Positions 1 through 6,542 of a DNA stretch of 64,000 nt are shown one piece after another. A program made the translations under genes and the position numbers. The first letter of the stretch is position 1, and every line of letters begins with the position of its first letter. Source of the DNA: DASXTK01 sp050744325 (GTDB taxonomy: Bacteria > Actinomycetota > Acidimicrobiia > Acidimicrobiales > VFJN01). The notes beneath the pieces were generated by a model. That model worked only from the letters and a program-made list of their open reading frames with translations. It ran no database searches and was not told the DNA's origin. Location: assembly GCA_050744325.1 (NCBI GenBank), contig JBOGHK010000221.1, positions 1 through 64,000 of the forward strand, written 5' to 3'.

Positions 1-268
1 TGACAGCACAGAATGTGTCGCTCTCGAGCGTGTGCCACCTCGACAGCACCACACGTCCGATGCGATAGCCCGACGGCGTGTAGATCCCCGCCGACATCCT
101 TCTGATGTAATCCCCCGGACCTCCGCAAAGCCCCGGCCCCGTGTACGCGTCAGCCTCCGTCGCCGGTAGCACGGTCGCGCCCGCAACAAACGCGACGACA
201 AGTGCCGTGAGCACGCAGGAACGTCGCCAGAGCCTGCCAATTGCCCGAAGATCTCGCGCTCTTGCCAT
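1..268 (-). CDS. Secreted protein of unknown function, 5' part only
   Basis: The frame opens with ATG at 268 and runs off the left edge after about 89 codons with no stop. The N-terminus has a basic stretch (ARARDLR, RLWRR), a hydrophobic core (VLTALVVAFVAGATVLP) and a plausible AEADA signal-peptidase cleavage site near residue 40. The mature part begins YTGPGLCGG and contains cysteines, so it is probably exported. An AGAAGG Shine-Dalgarno-like sequence lies about 8 bases before the ATG. The C-terminus is missing, and I do not recognise a family in the visible part. Confidence 0.6.
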   Translation of the reverse strand, partial: MARARDLRAIGRLWRRSCVLTALVVAFVAGATVLPATEADAYTGPGLCGGPGDYIRRMSAGIYTPSGYRIGRVVLSRWHTLESDTFCAV

Positions 269-473
269 GGCGAAGCCTTCTAGCACACCTTCGAGTTCAG
301 GAGCTGTCGCCAAGGTGGTCGTTCAGGTCGGACACGGCAACGGGGAGGTCGAGGCTGGCGAGCAGCCCGGGGTGCGAGGTGCGGGGATGGGTGCTGGTGA
401 TCCCCATGGAGGTGGGCGGTGGTCGGGGGCTTGCCCGGTCGTGGCGGGGGAGCGGCAGGAGGAGAGTGGTCGT

Positions 474-680
474 ATGGGCACAACGACCGAGACCCACGAC
501 GTCACCGCCTCACTGCATGGACGAGCCCGTCGGCTGCGCCAGCAGGCCGCTTCGTTGACCCCGCTGCTGGCCGAGACCTATCGTCGGCGGGCCGCGGAGC
601 TCGACGTCCAGGCATGGCTCGAGGCGGTGTGGAACCCCCCGCTCGATCTCCGTGCAGCCCTCGGTCCCCAAGCTGCGTGA
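474..680 (+). CDS. Small hypothetical protein, 68 aa
   Basis: This short frame starts at ATG 474, preceded by AGGAGG at about 12 bases. It encodes a hydrophilic, arginine- and alanine-rich, probably helical protein that starts MGTTTETHDV and ends ALGPQAA. It has no signal peptide or membrane segment, and I do not recognise a family. The good ribosome binding site and ordinary codon use support a real gene. It converges on the broken dapD frame. A longer open frame upstream in the same phase looks like compositional noise. Confidence 0.45.
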   Translation: MGTTTETHDVTASLHGRARRLRQQAASLTPLLAETYRRRAAELDVQAWLEAVWNPPLDLRAALGPQAA

Positions 681-705
681 ACAGGCCAGGCCCGAGCCCG
701 GCCGA

Positions 706-1063
706 TCAGGAGACGGCGATCTCGGTCTCGCGGAGGATGTCGTTGAGGTGGTCCTGGTCGCCCGATCACCACAGGCGTGGCGTTGGGGGGTTCGAGCACG
801 CCACCGATCCCGACGCCGCCGGCAAGGTGCACGCTGGCTCCGATCTGCGCGCATGACCCGACGGTCGCCCAGGTGTCGACCATTGCGTCGGAACCGACCC
901 GGGCGCCGATGTTGACGAACGACGGCATGAGCACCACACCGCGCTCCAGGAACGCGCCGAAGCGGGCCACCGCGCCCGGTACGACGCGTACGCCGGCCTC
1001 GGCGGGCGAGAGCTCGGCCCTCAGGGCCCACAGCTCGTCCACCTGCGAACGGATGTCAGCCAC
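706..1063 (-). pseudogene. dapD: Remnant of tetrahydrodipicolinate N-succinyltransferase (dapD)
   Basis: DapD makes N-succinyl-L-2-amino-6-oxopimelate in the lysine/diaminopimelate pathway. From GTG 1063 the frame gives a DapD-like start, then the left-handed beta-helix hallmark MVDTWATVGSCAQIG and GGVGIGGVLEP. Two parts are missing. The helical region expected between the start (ELSPAEAG) and RVVPGAVARFG is absent, leaving about 15 residues where roughly 80 to 90 would be normal. After PNATPVVI the resemblance ends. A one-base shift there opens DQDHLNDILRETEIAVS and a stop at 706, while the unshifted frame runs on to 578 as unrelated low-complexity sequence. I read this as a decayed or rearranged gene. 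A functional dapD, if present, should lie elsewhere. Confidence 0.65.
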
Positions 1064-1159
1064 TCGCGCACGCTACTGGGGTATCGGCGACCGCCGATGC
1101 GCAGCGCAGAAGTGCCTGCCGTCCATCCCGCTACCGATGCCGTGGGAGAGACTGGAGCG

Positions 1160-1852
1160 ATGGAGTCCGAGCGTCCCTACGTCCTGCTGTCGTGTGCTGC
1201 GTCGGTCGACGGGTTCATCGGCGACGGCAGCGACGAGCGCCTGCTGCTCTCCGACGACGAGGACTTCGACCGGGTCGACGCCGTCCGCGCCTCCTGCGAC
1301 GCGATCCTCGTCGGTGCCAACACGATCCGGTCCGACGACCCTCGGCTCGCGGTGCGGTCGCCCCAGAGGCGCGCCGACCGGGTGGCCCGGGGGCTGCCGG
1401 CGGACCTTCTCAAGGCGACCGTGACCCGTCGCGGCGACATCGACGCGACGGCCCGGTTCTTCACCACCGGCGACGCGCCGAAGCTCGTCTACTGCGCCAC
1501 GAACGGCGTCGACGCGGCACGAACGCGACTCGGCGGCGTCGCGACGGTCGTCGACGCGGGCCAGCCTGTCGACCTGGCTCGGGTGTTGGGCGACCTCGCC
1601 GGCCGGGGGGTCGGCCGGCTGATGGTCGAAGGCGGCACCCAGATCCACACCTGGTTCCTGACCGCCAGCCTGGCCGACGAGTTGCAGCTGGTCGTCGCGC
1701 CGATCTTCGTCGGCGACCCGAAGGCTCCACGGTTCGTCGACCCGGGCACCTTCCCCCACGGTCACGCCCATCCGATGAGGTTGGTCGAGGCCCGGCGGAT
1801 CGGCGACGCTGTCCTGCTCGTGTACCGCCTCGGACGCCACGTCGATGGTTGA
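1160..1852 (+). CDS. RibD C-terminal-type reductase (pyrimidine reductase, DHFR-like)
   Basis: The 230-residue protein matches the reductase half of RibD, which reduces 5-amino-6-ribosylamino-uracil phosphate with NADPH in riboflavin synthesis. Visible family features are the start LLSCAASVDGFIGDG, the ILVGANTIRSDDPRL segment and the GRLMVEGGTQIHTWFL nucleotide-binding segment near residues 155 to 170. ATG 1160 was chosen because the fold starts immediately after it, although the frame is open from 1097. The stop overlaps the next gene, a RibD-type deaminase, by 8 bases, so the two should be co-translated. The usual RibD is one polypeptide with the deaminase first. Here the halves are separate and reversed. 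Confidence 0.8.
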   Translation: MESERPYVLLSCAASVDGFIGDGSDERLLLSDDEDFDRVDAVRASCDAILVGANTIRSDDPRLAVRSPQRRADRVARGLPADLLKATVTRRGDIDATARFFTTGDAPKLVYCATNGVDAARTRLGGVATVVDAGQPVDLARVLGDLAGRGVGRLMVEGGTQIHTWFLTASLADELQLVVAPIFVGDPKAPRFVDPGTFPHGHAHPMRLVEARRIGDAVLLVYRLGRHVDG

Positions 1853-2309
1853 CCCGCTGGGTGACGACGACCGCCGCTGGCTGGAGCACGCCATCGAGCA
1901 CTCCCGGCGCTGCCTGCCGTCGACGGCCGCGTTCTCGGTCGGCGCCGTCGTGGTCGACGCCGAGGGCGCGCCGATCGCCAGCGGCTACTCGCGGGAGGGC
2001 GACCCCCGCGACCACGCGGAGGAAGCGGCCCTCGCGAAGCTCCCGTCCGACGATCCGCGGCTGGCCACCGCGACGATCTACTCGTCGCTGGAGCCATGCA
2101 GCATCCGGGCATCGCGCCCGCGGACGTGCACCGAGCTGATCCTCGCTGCCGGCATCCGCCGGGTGGTGTTCGCGTGGCGGGAACCTGCGGTCTTCGTCGA
2201 CTGCGAGGGCGCGGCGATCCTTCGCCGGGCGGGCGTCGACGTCGTCGAGATCCCCGAGCTGGCGGGCCGGGTCCGCGACATCAACGCCCACCTGACGGGG
2301 GACCGGTAG
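1845..2309 (+). CDS. RibD N-terminal-type deaminase (zinc cytidine-deaminase fold)
   Basis: This 154-residue protein belongs to the zinc-dependent cytidine/deoxycytidylate deaminase fold. The zinc and proton-shuttle motif is HAEEAA near residue 64, and the two zinc cysteines are in SLEPCSIRASRPRTC. It should deaminate diaminohydroxy-phosphoribosylaminopyrimidine, the step before the reductase encoded just upstream. The 8-base overlap with that reductase supports a riboflavin role over a nucleoside-salvage role. A deaminase of an antibiotic or modified-base pathway remains possible, because this cysteine-motif variant also occurs in specialised metabolism. The stop lies 3 bases from the convergent end of the lipid synthase operon. 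Confidence 0.75.
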   Translation: MVDPLGDDDRRWLEHAIEHSRRCLPSTAAFSVGAVVVDAEGAPIASGYSREGDPRDHAEEAALAKLPSDDPRLATATIYSSLEPCSIRASRPRTCTELILAAGIRRVVFAWREPAVFVDCEGAAILRRAGVDVVEIPELAGRVRDINAHLTGDR

Positions 2310-2312
2310 CGG

Positions 2313-4160
2313 TCAGTCCTTGCGGGCCAGCACGCGGTACGTGTTGCTCAGCTTCGGCAGCCGTCGGAGCGCGGGTGCCACGACCTGGTCGGCGGCGAGC
2401 GCTCCGGCCAGCAGCGGAGCTGCTACCGCCCCGGCCACAGCTCGCCCGGCTCGTTGCGCCGCCGTGGGCCGCGGGTTCCACGGTCGGTCGCCCGCGGGAG
2501 CGACGCGGTTGAACGTGAGCCAGACGGCGAACGTCAGGTCGAGCGGCTGGTGGGCAGGCCCACGTTCGGTGGTCACCACCGTGAAGCCGCGCCCGTCCAG
2601 CGCGTCGGACAGGTTGCCGAGGGGGACCAGGTGCTGGTGTTGGGGCTGGAACCACGGCCCCCATGCGCCGCGCAGCACCCGGCCGACCCGGCACTCGGGA
2701 TCGGGCACCTCGATCAGGAGGTGACCACCATCCTCCAGCGTGAGGTGCGCCGCGTCGATCTCGGCCGTCGGGTCGCGGGTGTGCTCCAGATAGTGGTGCA
2801 TGCTGACCACGTCATAAGCCCCGACCAGGTCGGGTGCCAGGTCGGGGAACAGGCCCTTGTAGGCCCGCTCGATCCAGCCGCGACGCTCGGCGGTGATCAC
2901 ACTGCCGCTGAGGTCGAGGCCGTCGAAGGTCGTCTCCGGCCAGATCGCCTGTGCCTCGAGGCAGAAGTGGCCATGGCCCGCGCCGACGTCCAGCCACCGC
3001 TTGGGCCGTGCGACGGCCTCCAGCATCTTCGCCCGCGCCCGGTAGGCCGAGCGGTTCATCGAGAAGATGAAGGCGGTCTCCTCGTCGCCGAGACCGTCGT
3101 AGAAGTCGCGGTAGTAGAAGTCGAGGCCCTCGATCGACAGCCTCGGGTTCTGGAACACGTGGCCACAGCCGCCACACTCGTCGAGACGGAACCGGCCCGG
3201 CTTGCCCTGGAGCAGGTCGGGCACCTCCACCCGGAGGCGGAGGTCGTCGCCACCACACCACGGGCAGTGCGCGACGGCAGGCTCGAAGAACGCAGCCGTC
3301 CGTTGCATCAGCCGGGCGTACTGGGCCCGACGGGTCTCGTCGTCGGTCGCGGTCTGCTCGGCGCGGTGGCGGACCGCGGCGGGGGGAGGCGTCCGCAGGG
3401 ATCGGACGGTGTCCCGCACGTCGCGCCCGACCCGGCCAAGCCCACCGGCCGGCGCGAGATCGCTCGGCGTGACCGGCCCACCCGTGCCGACCAGGAACGG
3501 CTGCGCCAGGTGCGCCGCGATCGCCGGGACGCCACGACCACGGCTGGCGACCGCGCCGAGGGACAGGGCCGCGGCCTGGGCTATCGGCAGGACGGCGAGG
3601 ATCGAGCCCGTACCGCCATAGAGCGCACGTAGGCGCGGCAACCGCCACTCGGGGGCGAGCGCGACTGCTCGCAGACCGGGCGCGACCACGAGATCGGTGG
3701 TGGTCGGGGCATAGTGCTTGAGCTCGGCGATGGCCTCGACGTACTCCACCGGATCGAGCGTCCGGCCCGGCCGAAGGCCGATCTGGTCGAGCAGCGCCCG
3801 GCGGACCACCGTGGCGTGGCCCGCGCCTCGCCCGGCTGCCATGCGGTCGTCGCGGTAGGTCTTGGGGTTCACCAGCCGGGCGAGCTCGTAGAGCCGGTCG
3901 AGGTGGAGGTCGCCGGGCACCAGGTCGAGGACGTCGAGATCATGCCGGTCGGCATGGCTGATCGCAGCGGCACGGGTCGCGTCGTCCACCTCCACCCCCG
4001 CCCCCGTGATCACGCCGTACTCGGAGGCAGCGTCCCCGATCTCGACCGCTGCATCGTCGAGCGCGGTCAGGCGCGCCACTCGAGCCCGAAGCCGCAAGCC
4101 GTTGGCCACCACCCCGGCGGTGACGGCCGCCCAGGGCAGGTGGTGGGTTACTCGGCGCAT
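2313..4160 (-). CDS. SAM-dependent methyltransferase with zinc knuckle and an unknown N-terminal domain
   Basis: The last gene of the lipid synthase operon encodes 615 residues. Residues 1 to about 280 form an alanine-rich domain I do not recognise; 185 to 225 are hydrophobic and could touch the membrane. A four-cysteine zinc knuckle follows (CPWC at 299-302, CGGC at 329-332), as in Methyltransf_13-type proteins. Then comes a class I methyltransferase with motif I LDVGAGHGHF (390-399) and acidic motif II GLDLSG. The C-terminal 60 residues are hydrophobic or basic. It should methylate the product or sugar made by the neighbouring enzymes. ATG 4160 overlaps the glycosyltransferase by 13 bases; the longer open frame up to 5078 lies inside that gene and is rejected. 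Confidence 0.75.
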   Translation of the reverse strand: MRRVTHHLPWAAVTAGVVANGLRLRARVARLTALDDAAVEIGDAASEYGVITGAGVEVDDATRAAAISHADRHDLDVLDLVPGDLHLDRLYELARLVNPKTYRDDRMAAGRGAGHATVVRRALLDQIGLRPGRTLDPVEYVEAIAELKHYAPTTTDLVVAPGLRAVALAPEWRLPRLRALYGGTGSILAVLPIAQAAALSLGAVASRGRGVPAIAAHLAQPFLVGTGGPVTPSDLAPAGGLGRVGRDVRDTVRSLRTPPPAAVRHRAEQTATDDETRRAQYARLMQRTAAFFEPAVAHCPWCGGDDLRLRVEVPDLLQGKPGRFRLDECGGCGHVFQNPRLSIEGLDFYYRDFYDGLGDEETAFIFSMNRSAYRARAKMLEAVARPKRWLDVGAGHGHFCLEAQAIWPETTFDGLDLSGSVITAERRGWIERAYKGLFPDLAPDLVGAYDVVSMHHYLEHTRDPTAEIDAAHLTLEDGGHLLIEVPDPECRVGRVLRGAWGPWFQPQHQHLVPLGNLSDALDGRGFTVVTTERGPAHQPLDLTFAVWLTFNRVAPAGDRPWNPRPTAAQRAGRAVAGAVAAPLLAGALAADQVVAPALRRLPKLSNTYRVLARKD

Positions 4161-5323
4161 AGGAGAGCCTCCAGTTGGGTTGCGGCCGCCGGCGCTCCGC
4201 CTGCGGCGTCGAAGGAGCGTTTGATCTCGCCCGCCGCCGCCCGGTAGCCCGGTTCGTCGAGCACCGACCTGACGGCCTTGCCCAAGTCGCCGGGCAGGAC
4301 GCGCCCGAACTTCACCCGCACCCCTGCCCCTGCCTGCACCACCTGGTCGGCGACGATCGGCTGGTCGTCGCGGATCGGCGCCAGGACCAACGGAAGACCG
4401 TGGGCCAGCGCCTCGCACACTGTGTTGTGGCCGCCGTGGGAGACGACGGCATCGGTCTGTCGCAGCAGCGCGAGCTGCGGAACCCGCGGCCGCACCAGCA
4501 GGTTGGAGGACGGCGGCACCATGCCTGGCGGGGCCACGAACACCGCCTGCAGCGCCTCGCCTGCCAGCGCCTCGCCTGCGACCCGGAAGAACCGGCCTCC
4601 GGCCTCGCTGTTGAGCGTGCCCAGCGACACCACCACATGCGGAACGCCGGGCTCCAGCCACTCCCAGGGGAACGGGTCGGGCTCGGGGCGGTCCGAGATC
4701 GACGGGCCGACGAACACGTAGTGCGGCGGGAAGCTGCGGTCCTCGCCGACCAGGCGGCGGGTGCTGAAGACCAGCACCAGCTCGTCCGAGCAGCGAACGT
4801 CGCCGGGGGCGACCCGTGCGTCCAGGCCGACCGATGCGAGGAAGCCTGCGACGAGATCGTCGACCCACTCTTCCGCGCGGGGGAGGCCGGCCAGGGCGTC
4901 CACCATCTCGGCGGTGGTCGTCGCCGACGTCGCCCACGGGATCCCTCGTCGTAGCGCCACCGCCGGTCCGGCCAGCGTCTGCTGGTCGGCGATCAGGACG
5001 TCGGGCCGCCAGGCCTCCACGACCGCGTCGACTCCGTCGGCCATCGCGTGGGCCATCGGGATCAGCACGCTCTCCCACAGGAACTTGAACGCCGCCGCCG
5101 AGCGCAGGCCAACCGACCGGTCACGCAGATCGTCGACGTGGGCGACTGCGCCGGGGTCGCCCCCCGGGAGGAACGGGCAGTCGGGCGGCAGGAGGCGGTC
5201 GACCGCACCGGGCATGCCGGTCCAGGCCACGTCGTGGCCGCGGCGCGCGAGCTCCCGTCCGACCGAGAGCGTGGGGTTGACGTGTCCGGCGAGCGGAGGG
5301 ACGACGAACAGGAAGCAGCCCAT
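4148..5323 (-). CDS. UGT/macrolide-type glycosyltransferase (GT1 family)
   Basis: The 391-residue protein is a GT-B fold glycosyltransferase of the UGT/MGT type, which transfers a nucleotide-activated sugar to a lipophilic small-molecule acceptor. It starts with the typical MGCFLFVVPPLAGHVNP, where the GHVNP turn lies at the acceptor side. It carries the donor-binding signature VVSHGGHNTVCEALAHGLP followed by DDQ. It has no signal peptide and should act in the cytoplasm. ATG 5323 shares one base with the hydrolase stop (TGATG), so it is translationally coupled. With a synthase, a hydrolase and a methyltransferase around it, the likely acceptor is the polyketide or lipid made by this operon. 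Confidence 0.82.
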   Translation of the reverse strand: MGCFLFVVPPLAGHVNPTLSVGRELARRGHDVAWTGMPGAVDRLLPPDCPFLPGGDPGAVAHVDDLRDRSVGLRSAAAFKFLWESVLIPMAHAMADGVDAVVEAWRPDVLIADQQTLAGPAVALRRGIPWATSATTTAEMVDALAGLPRAEEWVDDLVAGFLASVGLDARVAPGDVRCSDELVLVFSTRRLVGEDRSFPPHYVFVGPSISDRPEPDPFPWEWLEPGVPHVVVSLGTLNSEAGGRFFRVAGEALAGEALQAVFVAPPGMVPPSSNLLVRPRVPQLALLRQTDAVVSHGGHNTVCEALAHGLPLVLAPIRDDQPIVADQVVQAGAGVRVKFGRVLPGDLGKAVRSVLDEPGYRAAAGEIKRSFDAAGGAPAAATQLEALLCAE

Positions 5324-6168
5324 CAGCTGGCGTGCACGGTGAGGTGCTCGCCCGCGGTGATGGTCGTGTCGTGTCTGGTGATCCAGTCCAACGTGTGCTG
5401 GCGGACGAACGGCGTGGCCTCGAACAGCACGGAGTGCGTGCAGCCCGGGACCACATGCAGCTCGCAGCGCGGCACGTGGTGCTCGAGGTCGTGGGCTCGG
5501 TCGAGGATGTCGGAGCCTTCGCCGTAGATGGCCAGTGTCGGGCACACCACCGCGGCCAGCGCCTGCTGGGGGAACGGCTGCTCACGCTGGAGGTCGTCGA
5601 TCAGCGAGGTCTCCATGAGCATCCGCTCGCTGTGCCGCGCCAGCCGACCGACCTTGCGGCTGGCGTTGCGTGCCAGCCAGTCCTTGACGTTCTGCTCGTC
5701 GAGGCCGAACGCGGCGAGCGCCAGGCTCCCGGCCATGTGCTCGCCCCAGCCCTCGGTCGCGAAGTGGGCTTCGACCAGCACGAGGCTGGCGACCCGGCCG
5801 GGGAACCGGTGGGCGAACGCCAGGGCGATCAGGCCGCCGAAGCTGTTGCCCAGCAGGTGGACCGGCTCGTCGATGCCCCATCCGTCGAGAAGCGCCCGGA
5901 GGTCGGCGACGTGGTCGACCACGGCGTAGCCGGTGCTCGGCATCTCGCTGCGACCATGGCCGCGCTGGTCGTAGAGATAGGTGTCGGCGACCAGTGCGAC
6001 GGGATTGGCGATCGTGTAGTAGAAGCTCGACAGGTTGTCGGCGACCAGCCCGTGGAGCATGACCACCCTGGGGCGTCGTCGTCGTCGGCCGTCGTCGGCG
6101 ACCCGGCCGCTCCTGGATACGAGGACCTGCGTGTGGAAGCGCAGCCCATTGGCGTCGAGGTAGGGCAT
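5323..6168 (-). CDS. Alpha/beta hydrolase, possible product-release thioesterase
   Basis: The 281-residue protein has an alpha/beta-hydrolase fold. Visible motifs are VVMLHG at the oxyanion strand, YDQRGHGRS, the nucleophile elbow GNSFGG, a later acid in YGEGSD and the catalytic histidine in GCTHS. No signal peptide is present. ATG 6168 follows the carrier-protein stop by 2 bases, and the stop overlaps the glycosyltransferase start. The synthase proteins show no thioesterase domain, so this enzyme is the best candidate to release or trim the chain. The sequence cannot separate a thioesterase from an ester hydrolase. An open frame upstream to 6282 runs inside the carrier gene and was not used. 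Confidence 0.78.
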   Translation of the reverse strand: MPYLDANGLRFHTQVLVSRSGRVADDGRRRRRPRVVMLHGLVADNLSSFYYTIANPVALVADTYLYDQRGHGRSEMPSTGYAVVDHVADLRALLDGWGIDEPVHLLGNSFGGLIALAFAHRFPGRVASLVLVEAHFATEGWGEHMAGSLALAAFGLDEQNVKDWLARNASRKVGRLARHSERMLMETSLIDDLQREQPFPQQALAAVVCPTLAIYGEGSDILDRAHDLEHHVPRCELHVVPGCTHSVLFEATPFVRQHTLDWITRHDTTITAGEHLTVHAS

Positions 6169-6170
6169 GG

Positions 6171-6542
6171 TCAGGCGCTGCCGACTGCGCCCGGATCGTG
6201 GGCCGCGGCCGCGACGATGAAGGCGACGAGGTCGCCGACCGTGAGGTCGATGATCTCGTCGAGCTCCATGGTGGCCAGCCACGCCACGAAGTCGACCTCC
6301 TCGCCGTAGTGGGCCAGCAGCCGCTCGGCGAGGCCGACGAACTCGAGGCTCTCCAGTTCGAGGTCGGCGTCGAACGCGGTGTCGAGGTCGATGTCGAGCC
6401 CGATGAGGTACTCAGGCCCGATGACGTCGATCAGCATGTGGGTCACGACCCCGAGCACCGCGGCCGTCGTCGCCTCGGACGAACCGTTCGGTTGGTGGTG
6501 GTCGCGGGCGACGTCGTCAGCGGTCGGTGAGCGTCCAGGCAA
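6171..6542 (-). CDS. Stand-alone acyl carrier protein
   Basis: This 123-residue acidic protein has the helix pattern of a phosphopantetheine carrier domain in its last 90 residues. The candidate attachment serine is in DLELESLEFVGL, where the usual DSL is replaced by ESL. The N-terminal 35 residues look disordered, so a start further in is possible. The ATG at 6542 lies 26 bases inside the end of the KS-AT-DH-PPTase gene, and the stop is 2 bases before the hydrolase. A discrete carrier beside a synthase that already has an internal ACP suggests a role in starter loading or off-loading. The PPTase at the end of the preceding protein could activate it. Confidence 0.7.
   Translation of the reverse strand: MPGRSPTADDVARDHHQPNGSSEATTAAVLGVVTHMLIDVIGPEYLIGLDIDLDTAFDADLELESLEFVGLAERLLAHYGEEVDFVAWLATMELDEIIDLTVGDLVAFIVAAAAHDPGAVGSA

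Noticed and set aside
4161..5078. N-terminal extension of the methyltransferase frame by 306 residues
   Set aside because: It lies inside the glycosyltransferase gene and is arginine-rich noise; ATG 4160 begins the ordinary protein sequence.
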